Shown here: one piece after another, positions 38,493-47,187 of the stretch
How positions within the stretch are numbered: position 1 is the stretch's first letter
Layout of the letters: every line of letters begins with the position of its first letter
Assembly: GCA_964393035.1 (NCBI GenBank)
Contig: CAYMRX010000002.1
Location: 372,001 to 436,000, forward strand
Direction of reading: 5' to 3'
DNA length: 64,000 nucleotides
Source: Tabrizicola_A sp964393035
GTDB taxonomy: Bacteria > Pseudomonadota > Alphaproteobacteria > Rhodobacterales > Rhodobacteraceae
Position numbers and translations under genes: made by a program
Notes under the pieces: model-generated
Told to the model about the DNA's origin: nothing
Database searches by the model: none
Seen by the model: only the letters and a program-made list of their open reading frames with translations

Positions 38493-39385
38493 TGAGCATT
38501 TTTCTTGACCGTTCCAGCCGGATCATCGTGCAGGGCATCACCGGCCGCATGGCGCAGTTTCACACCAAGGAGATGCTGGATTATGGCAGCAATGTCGTGG
38601 CGGGCGTGGTGCCCGGCAAGGGCGGGGAAACTGTCTTTGGCATTCCGGTGTTTGACACGGTGAAGCAGGCGGTGGAGGCGACGGGCGCGGATACCAGCCT
38701 GGTTTTCGTGCCGCCGCCCTTTGCTGCCGACAGTATCATGGAGGCCGCCGACGGCGGTATCCGTTACTGTGTTTGCATCACCGACGGCATCCCGGCGCAG
38801 GATATGATCCGCGTCAAACGCTATATGATGCGCTATCCGCGCGAACGCCGCATGGTGCTGACCGGGCCGAATTGCGCGGGCACCATCAGCCCCGGCAAAG
38901 CCCTTTTGGGCATCATGCCGCCGCATATCTATCTGCCGGGCAACGTGGGCATCGTCAGCCGGTCTGGCACGCTGGGCTATGAGGCGGCACAGCAGTTGAA
39001 GGACCGGGGGATTGGGGTATCCACATCCGTCGGCATCGGCGGCGATCCGATCAACGGGTCTTCCTTCCGCGATGTGTTGGAGCGGTTCGAGGCTGACCCC
39101 GACACCCATATCATCTGCATGATCGGTGAAATCGGCGGGCCGCAAGAGGCGGAGGCGGCGGCCTATATTCAAGACCATATGACGAAACCCGTCATCGCCT
39201 ATATCGCGGGCCTCACGGCACCCAAGGGGCGCACCATGGGTCATGCGGGCGCGATCATCTCGGCCTTTGGCGAGAGTGCCTCGGAAAAGGTGGAGATTCT
39301 GACGGCGGCGGGGGTGACCGTGGCGGAAAACCCCAGCGTCATCGGCGAAACCGTGGCGCGGGTCTTGAACAAGCGCGCAGCCTGA
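38492..39385 (+). CDS. mtkB: Malate-CoA ligase, alpha subunit
   Basis: A 297-residue SucD-like protein with the CoA-binding fold (RIIVQGITGRMAQFHTKEML) and the phospho-His loop; active His in AGLTAPKGRTMGHAGAIISA. It forms the ligase with MtkA. The gene begins within the mtkA stop. The same reasoning on context applies: SucD is the alternative. Confidence 0.88.
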   Translation: MSIFLDRSSRIIVQGITGRMAQFHTKEMLDYGSNVVAGVVPGKGGETVFGIPVFDTVKQAVEATGADTSLVFVPPPFAADSIMEAADGGIRYCVCITDGIPAQDMIRVKRYMMRYPRERRMVLTGPNCAGTISPGKALLGIMPPHIYLPGNVGIVSRSGTLGYEAAQQLKDRGIGVSTSVGIGGDPINGSSFRDVLERFEADPDTHIICMIGEIGGPQEAEAAAYIQDHMTKPVIAYIAGLTAPKGRTMGHAGAIISAFGESASEKVEILTAAGVTVAENPSVIGETVARVLNKRAA

Positions 39386-39396
39386 AGGAGGCCGTC

Positions 39397-40368
39397 ATGG
39401 CAAAGCCAAAGGTTCTTGTGACGCGGCGTTGGCCGCAGGCGGTGGAGGCGAAGATGGCCGAGGTCTTTGACCTTGACCTGAACCGCGCCGACAGGCCGCT
39501 GGGTGTATCCGAGCTGAAGGACGCGTTGGGCCAATATGACGCCGTTCTGCCAACCGTGACGGACCGCCTTCCTGCGGCGGTGTTTGATCGGGCCGGTTCA
39601 CGCACAAGAATCCTTGCCAATTACGGCGTGGGTTTTGCCCATATCGATACAGCGGCGGCGAAAGCCGCTGAAATCGCAGTGACGAACACCCCCGATGTTC
39701 TGTCGGAATGTACCGCCGATATTGCCATGACCCTGATGCTGATGGTGGCCCGTCGTGCCAGCGAAGGCGAGCGCGAGTTGCGCGAAGGCCGTTGGACCGG
39801 CTGGCGTCCGACCCATCTCATTGGCACCAAGGTGTCGGGGGCGACGCTGGGCATCATCGGCTTTGGCCGCATCGGTCAGGCCATGGCGCAGCGGGCGCAT
39901 TTCGGCTTTGGCATGAAAATCCTCGTGCAGAACCGCTCCCCCGTCGCACCGGAAATCCTTGCCCGCTACAATGCCGTGCAGGTGGCAACCATCGAAGACC
40001 TGCTGCCGGAATGCGATTTCGTCAGCTTGCACTGCCCCGGCGGGGCGGCAAACCGGCATCTCATCAACAGCCGTCGGTTGGACCTGATGCGGCCCGGCGC
40101 CTTTCTCATCAATACGGCACGCGGTGAGGTGGTGGACGAACATGCGCTGGCCCAAGCCCTGTGGTTCGGCACCATCGGCGGCGCGGGGCTGGATGTGTTC
40201 GAGCGCGAACCGCAGGTGCCAGAGGCACTTTTGGGCGCGGACAATCTGGTTCTCTTGCCGCATCTGGGATCTGCCACTCGCGAAACCCGCGAAGCGATGG
40301 GGTTTCGGGTGCTGGAAAACCTGACCGATTTCTTTGCCGGGCGCCAACCCCGCGACCGGGTGGCGTGA
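39397..40368 (+). CDS. hprA: Hydroxypyruvate/glyoxylate reductase (D-2-hydroxyacid dehydrogenase family)
   Basis: A 323-residue NAD(P)-dependent dehydrogenase: GVGFAHIDTAAAK, the dinucleotide fold LGIIGFGRIGQAMAQRA, INTARGEVVDEHALAQAL with the catalytic Arg, Glu in the DVFEREP, and the catalytic His in LPHLGSATRETREA. It reduces hydroxypyruvate to glycerate, feeding glycerate kinase. It ends the sgaA-mtkA-mtkB-hprA operon before a strong terminator. Confidence 0.9.
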   Translation: MAKPKVLVTRRWPQAVEAKMAEVFDLDLNRADRPLGVSELKDALGQYDAVLPTVTDRLPAAVFDRAGSRTRILANYGVGFAHIDTAAAKAAEIAVTNTPDVLSECTADIAMTLMLMVARRASEGERELREGRWTGWRPTHLIGTKVSGATLGIIGFGRIGQAMAQRAHFGFGMKILVQNRSPVAPEILARYNAVQVATIEDLLPECDFVSLHCPGGAANRHLINSRRLDLMRPGAFLINTARGEVVDEHALAQALWFGTIGGAGLDVFEREPQVPEALLGADNLVLLPHLGSATRETREAMGFRVLENLTDFFAGRQPRDRVA

Positions 40369-40387
40369 GAAAGTTCGATTGGCAAAA

Positions 40388-40414
40388 AGACCCCGGCGCG
40401 ACCGGGGCCTTTTG
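40388..40414. terminator. Bidirectional terminator between hprA and livK
   Basis: CCCCGG-cgcga-CCGGGG followed by cctttt on the plus strand, and preceded by aaaaag (ctttt on minus). It serves the convergent hprA and liv operons. Confidence 0.75.
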
Positions 40415-40431
40415 CATTGCGGACGGGGGCC

Positions 40432-41610
40432 TTACTTCATCAGATCCGCGACCGGGATCGGCGCTGAGATGGTCCATTCATCGACCACGCCCGGCTTGCC
40501 CGCGTTGGTTTCCACGATGAGATAGCGCGCTTGGTTCTGGTGGTGGATTTCGCTGCTAAAGGTGCGCGGGCCAAAGAGCGTCGGCTCGCCGGTCATCTTT
40601 TCCAGTTCCGCCACGACCGCGCCGGTTTCCGTGGTGCCTGCCCGCTCCACCGCCTTGGCCCAGACGTCGATCATCACATAGCCCGGATAGACATATTGGG
40701 TGCTGGGATCGCCGCCGGTCGCTTCCTTGTACATGGCATTGAAGGCGGTCACTTCGGGGTTCGGATCATCACCATAGATCGAACCTTGCACCGGCGTGTA
40801 GAAGTTTGACAGGTCGGGGATCGCCGACAGCCAGTAGCTGCCATCCACCGCCGAACCGTTCAGGATCATCGAATTGATCCCGGCGGCGCGGATCTGTTTG
40901 ATGGCCGACACCGCGCCCGGCATCATGGTGCAGAGCATGATCGCATCGGGTTCTTCCGGCAGGGCCTTGATCCGGGTGATCTGGGCGGCAATCGAGGCGT
41001 CTTCGTTCAGGAAGGTGTCCTCGCCAAGCAGCTTGGCGTCGGCCAGTTTCGGCAGCATCCAGTCAAAACCGTCGCAGATGCCCTTGTTATATTCGGTCCA
41101 GGTGTCGAGAAGGCGGTAGAAGGTCCGGGCCTCTTTCTTGGCATAGGACCATTCGGCCATGGTCGCACCCTGAACGGCGGCCAGAACCGAGGCGGAGAAG
41201 GCGTTCGGGCCAACGCCCTGAATGCCGGCCTTGATGGATTCCGCGCAGAGGAAGAAGGACGGCAGGCCCGCGCTTTCGGCGGCAAGGGCTGCGGGAGAGC
41301 CGAAGTCGTAATCGCAACTGACCACAACCATATCAGCACCGGCGTCGATCACCGAAAGCCCCGCCTTGGCGCCTTCGGCACGGTCAGTCTTGGTGTCGGC
41401 GTTCACAACTTCAATCTGCTTTCCCAGAAGCCCGCCTGCCTCGTTGATTTCCTTGATGCGGATCATCGCAGCATCTTGCGCGGGCTTGTCATAGGCCTGC
41501 ATGAAGCCGGTTTCGGCGGTGGCAAAGCCCACCATGATCGTTTCATCATCCGCCATCGCCGGGGCGGTCAGGCAAGTGGTGGTGGCAAGGGCTGCAATCA
41601 GTCTTTTCAT
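40432..41610 (-). CDS. Branched-chain-type ABC transporter substrate-binding protein
   Basis: A 392-residue type 1 binding protein with a signal peptide (MKRLIAALATTTCLTAPAMA). The mature part has the LivK-like fold (VGFATAETGFMQAYDKPAQ, INEAGGLLGKQIEVVNAD). Last gene of the hyuBA-liv operon; 28 bp after livM. The AMA|DD cleavage looks standard. The ligand is unknown, but a cyclic imide or hydantoin is suggested by hyuA/hyuB. Confidence 0.92.
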   Translation of the reverse strand: MKRLIAALATTTCLTAPAMADDETIMVGFATAETGFMQAYDKPAQDAAMIRIKEINEAGGLLGKQIEVVNADTKTDRAEGAKAGLSVIDAGADMVVVSCDYDFGSPAALAAESAGLPSFFLCAESIKAGIQGVGPNAFSASVLAAVQGATMAEWSYAKKEARTFYRLLDTWTEYNKGICDGFDWMLPKLADAKLLGEDTFLNEDASIAAQITRIKALPEEPDAIMLCTMMPGAVSAIKQIRAAGINSMILNGSAVDGSYWLSAIPDLSNFYTPVQGSIYGDDPNPEVTAFNAMYKEATGGDPSTQYVYPGYVMIDVWAKAVERAGTTETGAVVAELEKMTGEPTLFGPRTFSSEIHHQNQARYLIVETNAGKPGVVDEWTISAPIPVADLMK

Positions 41611-41638
41611 TCCATTCTCTCCTTGTTGGTTGGTTTTT

Positions 41639-42691
41639 TCAGGTCTTGGGGCCGTCTTGGCCCGTCTTTTCCAAAGCCGCCTTTTGGGGCAGGCTCAGGT
41701 CGCGGTTGCCCATGATCCCGGCGGGCCGGAACATGAGGATGAGGATCATCACCAGCCCAAGGGCGATTTCCTGCACACCGCCGGGCAGGGCAAAGCTGGT
41801 GGCGCCAATCTCAACCCCGGCCTCAAGCCAGCGTAAGGTTTGGATCAGCGAGGACAGGATCAGCACGCCCAAGACCGCGCCCGACAGGCTGCCCATGCCG
41901 CCGACGACCAGCATGGAGAGCGTGATGAAGGCGAGGCCGAGATAGAAGGTGTCGGGCGTGACGATGCCGATGGAATGGGCATAAAGCGCGCCGCCCATGC
42001 CCATGATCGCGCCGGAAATCACAAAGGCGATCAGCCGGGCGCGGGGAATGTCGATCCCGCTGGCCGCCGCTGCCGTCGGCTCATCGCGGGCAGCGCGGAG
42101 CGCGAGGCCGTGGCGCGAGATGCCATAGGCCCAGGCGGCAAAGACGGCGATCAGGGCCGCAATCAGATAGGGCCAGATCGACCGGACAATCGGAATGCCG
42201 ACCACCGAGGAGGTGGCCGCCGTGACGCTGTCCCAGTTCGAATAGACCGAGTTCACCATGGCCAGCATGGCAAAGGTGGCGATCGAGGCGGCAATCCCGG
42301 AAAGCCGCATCAGGACCGCGCCGAAGATCAGCGCCCAAAGCGCGGCCCATCCGGCGGCCAGGATGGCCGAGGCCCAGAACGAAATCTCCATCTGCATCAG
42401 CCAATCGGGCAGACCGGGCATGGCGCTACCCTTCAGCATCGGCTTGATCGTGGTCCATGCCGCGACATAGCCGCCAAGGCAGGCAAAGGCGGTATGGCCG
42501 AAAGAGATCACGCCGGAATTGCCGATGAAGACCCAAAGGCCCACGACAAAGATCACCTTCAGGAAGATGTCGATGATGGTCTGGTTGAAGGGTTTCGATC
42601 CGGCCAGCACCGCGATGAGCGCGAAGGCGACGAGCAAGAGGCCGAGAAAGATCGGCGTGGCGATGGTGCGGCGGGCGACGGAAAGCGACAT
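41639..42691 (-). CDS. livM: Branched-chain-type ABC transporter permease (LivM)
   Basis: A 350-residue permease with many helices and the LivM signatures GNSGVISFGHTAFACLGGYV, ARDEPTAAAASGIDI and VVGGMGSLSGAVLG. The ORF overlaps livH by one base. It forms the channel with LivH; substrate is set by the binding protein, not by it. Confidence 0.92.
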   Translation of the reverse strand: MSLSVARRTIATPIFLGLLLVAFALIAVLAGSKPFNQTIIDIFLKVIFVVGLWVFIGNSGVISFGHTAFACLGGYVAAWTTIKPMLKGSAMPGLPDWLMQMEISFWASAILAAGWAALWALIFGAVLMRLSGIAASIATFAMLAMVNSVYSNWDSVTAATSSVVGIPIVRSIWPYLIAALIAVFAAWAYGISRHGLALRAARDEPTAAAASGIDIPRARLIAFVISGAIMGMGGALYAHSIGIVTPDTFYLGLAFITLSMLVVGGMGSLSGAVLGVLILSSLIQTLRWLEAGVEIGATSFALPGGVQEIALGLVMILILMFRPAGIMGNRDLSLPQKAALEKTGQDGPKT

Positions 42692-43605
42692 CAGACACGC
42701 TCCTTGGTGCCACGGGCTGACAGCAGGCCTTGCGGGCGGAAGATGAGGACGAGGATCACCGCGCCATAGACGAAGGCATCGCGGAAGGCGCGGGCCTCGG
42801 GGGGCAAGCCGACCTGCATCACGGTGGCCACCGTCCCCAGAAGGAAACCCGCCAGAACCGCGCCCGCCAGACTGCCCATGCCGCCGATGACGGTGGCGAT
42901 GAAGGCCATCAGCATGACATTGGCCCCCATCATGATATTGGCGGTGCCCGTTTGCGACCCAAGGATCAGCGCGATGGCGGCTGCCAGCGCGCCAGAAAGC
43001 GCAAAGGCCCCCATGATGACCCGGTTCGCCCTGACCCCCAGCATCCGCGCCATGGTGAAGTTTTCCGCAGCGGCCCGCATCTCCAGCCCGAACCTTGTGC
43101 GGCGCAGAAAGGCGGTCAGGCCGATGAGGACGGCGATGGTCACGATGATGGTGATAAGCTGCAAAAGCGGGATACGCGCACCCATGATTTCAACGGGTTG
43201 GCTTAGGGCGGGCAGGAGGGAAATGCTTTTGGGTCGGCTGGAGAACAGCATCAGCAGGAAATAACGGATGACGAATCCCAGCGCGAAAGAAGCGATCATC
43301 ATCGTCGCCGGGTTGGCGCGGCGAAAGCGGCGGAAGACAAGGATTTCCGACAACATCGAAAGCCCCGCGCCGATCATCAGCACGAAGGGGATCAGCAGAA
43401 ACCACGGCAGGTTGCCCGCAAAGACGATGGCCACGGCATCGACCGAGGGCCACAAAAGCGCAAAGACCGCAAAGGCGATCACATCGCCATGGGCGAAGTT
43501 CACCAGCCGCATGACGCCAAAGATCAGCGCGATGCCAAGCGCGGCGAGGGCATAGAGAGAGCCCAAGGACAGCGCGTCAAAGAAGACCTGCATCAGCGAT
43601 CCCAT
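42691..43605 (-). CDS. livH: Branched-chain-type ABC transporter permease (LivH)
   Basis: A 304-residue permease: LSLGSLYALAALGIALIFGV, MRLVNFAHGDVIAFAVF, later AENFTMARMLGVRANRVIM and IGGMGSLAGAVLAGFLLG. It overlaps livF and livM by single bases, so translation is coupled. Confidence 0.92.
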   Translation of the reverse strand: MGSLMQVFFDALSLGSLYALAALGIALIFGVMRLVNFAHGDVIAFAVFALLWPSVDAVAIVFAGNLPWFLLIPFVLMIGAGLSMLSEILVFRRFRRANPATMMIASFALGFVIRYFLLMLFSSRPKSISLLPALSQPVEIMGARIPLLQLITIIVTIAVLIGLTAFLRRTRFGLEMRAAAENFTMARMLGVRANRVIMGAFALSGALAAAIALILGSQTGTANIMMGANVMLMAFIATVIGGMGSLAGAVLAGFLLGTVATVMQVGLPPEARAFRDAFVYGAVILVLIFRPQGLLSARGTKERV

Positions 43606-44339
43606 CAGTGTTCCCCATATCCGAAATAGGCGGCCTGCATGGCTTCGCTTTGCCCCAGCGCCCGGGCATCGCCGTCGAGAAGGATCTCGCCGCCGCGCAT
43701 CAGCATCATCCGCCCGCCCGCCATCATGGCGCGGGTCGAGGACTGTTCGACGATCAGCAGCGTCAGCTTGCGTTCCGCTTGCAGGGTGATCAGGCGCTCA
43801 TAAACCTGATCGGTGATGTTCGGCGCGAGGCCCAGCGAGGGTTCATCAATCGCCACAAGGCGGGGGTGGGTCATCAGCGCCCGGCCGATGACCAGCATCT
43901 GCTGCTGGCCACCAGAAAGAAGACCCGCCTGCGTATGACGGCGGTCTTTCAGGATCGGGAAGGTGGCATAAACCGCCTCCAACTCGCTCGCTGCACGGGC
44001 CTTCCAGCCGCGTTCGCTCGCATGCATGCCAGTGCCGACCATCAGGTTTTCTTCAATGGTCAGCCCGCCAAACACATCACGCCCCTCGGGCACCATGGAG
44101 ATGCCCAACCGTGCGATGTCTTCCGGCGACCCTCCGGTGATGTCATGGCCTTCAAAGTCGATCCGCCCACCTGCCGGGGGCGTTACCCCGGCAATGGCGC
44201 GCAGGAGCGAGGATTTCCCGGCGCCATTCGGCCCGGTGATGAACAGGATTTCGCCCTCGGCCATGGAGAAGCTGACATTGCGCACGGCAGTCAGGCGGCC
44301 ATAGCGGACGGAAATGTTGGAGAGCGACAACAGGCTCAT
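43605..44339 (-). CDS. livF: Branched-chain-type ABC transporter ATPase (LivF)
   Basis: A 244-residue ATPase with Walker A TGPNGAGKSSLLRAIAG, signature LSGGQQQMLVIGRAL, Walker B LVAIDEPSLGLAP, plus SMVPEGRDVFGGLTIEENL of LivF. It overlaps livG by 4 bp. Confidence 0.93.
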   Translation of the reverse strand: MSLLSLSNISVRYGRLTAVRNVSFSMAEGEILFITGPNGAGKSSLLRAIAGVTPPAGGRIDFEGHDITGGSPEDIARLGISMVPEGRDVFGGLTIEENLMVGTGMHASERGWKARAASELEAVYATFPILKDRRHTQAGLLSGGQQQMLVIGRALMTHPRLVAIDEPSLGLAPNITDQVYERLITLQAERKLTLLIVEQSSTRAMMAGGRMMLMRGGEILLDGDARALGQSEAMQAAYFGYGEH

Positions 44340-45088
44340 GCGCTGACCTCCAGCACGGGCAGATGAGTGTCGGCGGCGGTGCCCATATAGGCGTGACGCA
44401 CGCGTTCGCTGGCGCGGATGGCGGCGGGGTCGCCGGTTTCAATCACCGCGCCGGAATCCAGCACGACGATGTGGTGACACAGGTCCAGAACCAGCCCGAC
44501 ATTGTGTTCGATCAGCAGCACACCGCAGCCCATCTCTCCGGCAATGCGACGGATCAGGGCGGAAAGATCGGCAGCTTCCGCCGCGCTCATGCCCGCGGCC
44601 GGTTCGTCCAGAAGCACGAAGGACGGCTTGCCCATCAGCGCCCGGCCAATCGCCACGCGCCGTTCGTCGGTATAGGGCAGCGTGCCCGCGATGCGGTTCG
44701 CAAGAGGCGCGATGCCGACCCAATCCAGCATCGCCGTCGCCTCGGCAATCGCGGCGGCGCGCGACAGGCCAAGGCCCACCCCCGTCACCTCCAGATTGTC
44801 GATCACGGGAAGGTCACGGAACAGCCGCCCGCCCTGAAAGGTGCGGGCGATGCCCCGGCGGCGCAACTCATGCGGCTTGAGGTTCGACAGGGGCTGGCCG
44901 TCCAGCCGGACAGCCCCCGTCGTCGGCGCCTGAAAGCCCGTCAGCACGTTGACAAGGGTGGTCTTGCCCGCCCCGTTCGGGCCGATCAACCCGACGATCT
45001 GGCCGGGAGCGACCGTCAGATCCACCTCTGACAGGGCGCGCAGCCCCGCAAAGGCGACCGAAACCTTGTCGGCGTTGAGCTGGCTCAT
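44336..45088 (-). CDS. livG: Branched-chain-type ABC transporter ATPase (LivG)
   Basis: A 250-residue ATPase: Walker A GPNGAGKTTLVNVLTG, GIARTFQGGRLFRDLPVIDN, Walker B FVLLDEPAAGMSAAEAADL and the LivG-type HNVGLVLDLCHHIVVLDSG. The ABC signature is replaced by LPYTDERRVAIGRAL, a usual LivG variant. It overlaps hyuA by 4 bp, tying the transporter to the hydrolase in one operon. Confidence 0.92.
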   Translation of the reverse strand: MSQLNADKVSVAFAGLRALSEVDLTVAPGQIVGLIGPNGAGKTTLVNVLTGFQAPTTGAVRLDGQPLSNLKPHELRRRGIARTFQGGRLFRDLPVIDNLEVTGVGLGLSRAAAIAEATAMLDWVGIAPLANRIAGTLPYTDERRVAIGRALMGKPSFVLLDEPAAGMSAAEAADLSALIRRIAGEMGCGVLLIEHNVGLVLDLCHHIVVLDSGAVIETGDPAAIRASERVRHAYMGTAADTHLPVLEVSA

Positions 45089-47175
45089 TTTGCCCCCGTC
45101 TTGTCGCGGGTCATCAGGTAAGATCCGCTGGCGTCGAGACGGACGGTCCAGCCGGGTTCGACGACGATGGTGGTGGTGACCTCTTCGATGACGGCGGGGC
45201 CTTTGATGATGGCCCCGGCGCCCAAAGGCGTGCCGTCATAGATCGGGGTTTTCACCCGCTTGCCGTCAGCAGAGAACACAGCGTCCCGATGCGCCTTGAT
45301 GGCCTTGTCCGCCGCAACGCCCGCGCCGATGGTCATACGGGCGGGCTTTTCCACCACGCCATAGACCGTGCTTTCGATGTTCACGACCTCGACCACGGAA
45401 TGGGGTTCAGCATAGGTGTAAAGCTGCTCGTGCCGCTTGTGGAACGCCTCGATCACCTTGCCGATGGAGGCGGCGTCAACCTTGAAAGTGTCAATTTCCA
45501 CCGTGCATTCATGGACTTGACCGACATAGCGCATATCAAGGCTGCGCTTCACTACGATGTCACCGCCCTTGAAGCCGTCGTCCTTCAGATGCGCGATGCC
45601 CTGCGCTTCGATCTGGGTGTAAAGCTCATCGATCCGGGCATAGGCGGCGTCATTGTCCAGCCGCAAAGGCGCTGTGGCCATATAGTTGTATTTGACGTCC
45701 GAGATGATCTGACCAAAGGCGCAAAGGCCCGAGGCGAGTTTCGGCAGCACGATGGTGTCAATGCCAATCGCATCGGCCAGCGCCGTGATATGGGCCGCCG
45801 TCGCCCCCCCTGCCCCCACCAGCACGAAATCGCGCGGGTCATAGCCGCGTTCCACCGTCACCCGGCGGATACCGTTCACCATGTTGGCGTTGACGATGGT
45901 GAACATGCCATAGGCGGCGCGTTCGACCGACAGGCCAAGCGGGTCGGCCAGATGGGCTTTCACGGCGTCATGGGCCTTTTGGTAGTCCAAGGGCAGCCGC
46001 CCGCCAACAAGGCCATCGGGGTTGAGATACCCCATCACAAGGTTCGCGTCCGACACGGTGGGCAGTTTGCCGCCCTGACCATAGCAGGCCGGGCCGGGGT
46101 CAGACCCCGCCGATTGCGGGCCCATCTGCATCAGGCCCATCTCGTCGATCCACCCGATCGAGCCACCGCCGGCGCCCAGCGTTTCCACCTGAATCATCGG
46201 CACGCCAATGCGATAGCGCAGGAAGTCGATGTTCTTGTTGATGTTGGTGGAGCCGTCCTTGGTCAGCGTGATGTCAAACGAGGTGCCGCCCATGTCGACG
46301 GTGATGACATCCTTTTTGCCGAAGGGCTCGCAGACATATTGGCCCGCCGCCGGGGCAGAAGCCGGACCGGAGTTGATGGCATAGACCGACCGATCCGTCA
46401 TCGCCTGACCGATGGCAAGCCCGCCGTTCGACTGGTAGTAGCGGACGGGTTGTTTCGCGCCGAGCGACTGGAAATAGGCGTCCACCGCCGCCACATAGCG
46501 CCTCATGATCGGCGCGAGATAGGCGTTGACCACCGCCGTCGAGGTGCGGGTATATTCGCGGACCTGCGGGTAGAGTTCGGACCCAAGGGTCAGGACAACG
46601 GCCGGCAGCATTTCCCGCACGATTTCCCCGGCGCGGCGTTCGTGGCCGGGGTGAAGGACCGACCAGACGAAGGAGATGGCCACGGTTTCCACGCCTTCGG
46701 CCTTGAAGATCTCACAGGCGGCGCGGACATCGGCCTCGTTCAGGGGGGTGCGAACCTCGCCCGTGGACAGGATCCGCTCCTGCACGCCACGCCGCAGATA
46801 GCGGGGCACCAGCATGGTGGCGGGTGGATATTCCGGGTCGTAACGGTAGCCGTCTTCCTTGTGACCAAGGCGAATTTCAAGGCTGTCTTCATGGCCCGCG
46901 GTGCAGATCAGCCCGGCCTTCGCGCCCTTGTGGGTGATCAGCGCATTCAACCCCACGGTCGTGCCATTGATGCACAGATCGCAGTTCGGGATGATCTGAT
47001 TGGCCGGAACGCCAAGCTCCTCGGAAATTAGCGCCAGACCGTTCTTGATGGCAAGGGTCGGATCTTGCGGCGTGGAAAGCGCTTTGAACAGGCGCACTTG
47101 GCCGGATTTGTCGGCCAGAACAAAGTCGGTAAAGGTGCCGCCGGCGTCGATGCCCAGACGATATTCGGATTTCAT
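45085..47175 (-). CDS. hyuA: Hydantoinase/oxoprolinase subunit A (HyuA)
   Basis: A 696-residue ASKHA-fold ATPase: GIDAGGTFTDFVLADKSG, INGTTVGLNALITHKGAK, GTSFDITLTKDGSTN with the VDMGG phosphate loop, GAGGGSIGWIDEMG, VLVGAGGATAAHI. With HyuB it makes an ATP-dependent cyclic-amide hydrolase (N-methylhydantoinase, 5-oxoprolinase) or an acetone-carboxylase relative. No gamma subunit is present, which argues against acetone carboxylase. The substrate is unproven. Confidence 0.9.
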   Translation of the reverse strand: MKSEYRLGIDAGGTFTDFVLADKSGQVRLFKALSTPQDPTLAIKNGLALISEELGVPANQIIPNCDLCINGTTVGLNALITHKGAKAGLICTAGHEDSLEIRLGHKEDGYRYDPEYPPATMLVPRYLRRGVQERILSTGEVRTPLNEADVRAACEIFKAEGVETVAISFVWSVLHPGHERRAGEIVREMLPAVVLTLGSELYPQVREYTRTSTAVVNAYLAPIMRRYVAAVDAYFQSLGAKQPVRYYQSNGGLAIGQAMTDRSVYAINSGPASAPAAGQYVCEPFGKKDVITVDMGGTSFDITLTKDGSTNINKNIDFLRYRIGVPMIQVETLGAGGGSIGWIDEMGLMQMGPQSAGSDPGPACYGQGGKLPTVSDANLVMGYLNPDGLVGGRLPLDYQKAHDAVKAHLADPLGLSVERAAYGMFTIVNANMVNGIRRVTVERGYDPRDFVLVGAGGATAAHITALADAIGIDTIVLPKLASGLCAFGQIISDVKYNYMATAPLRLDNDAAYARIDELYTQIEAQGIAHLKDDGFKGGDIVVKRSLDMRYVGQVHECTVEIDTFKVDAASIGKVIEAFHKRHEQLYTYAEPHSVVEVVNIESTVYGVVEKPARMTIGAGVAADKAIKAHRDAVFSADGKRVKTPIYDGTPLGAGAIIKGPAVIEEVTTTIVVEPGWTVRLDASGSYLMTRDKTGAK

Positions 47176-47187
47176 CTTCAGTTCCCC

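Noticed and set aside
37296..39385. Succinyl-CoA synthetase (sucCD) as the name for the SucC/SucD-like pair
   Set aside because: Sequence alone does not separate it from malate-CoA ligase, but the serine-cycle neighbours make mtkAB the better call.
45289..47031. A 580-codon plus-strand frame over hyuA
   Set aside because: Antisense of hyuA, which has all expected motifs.
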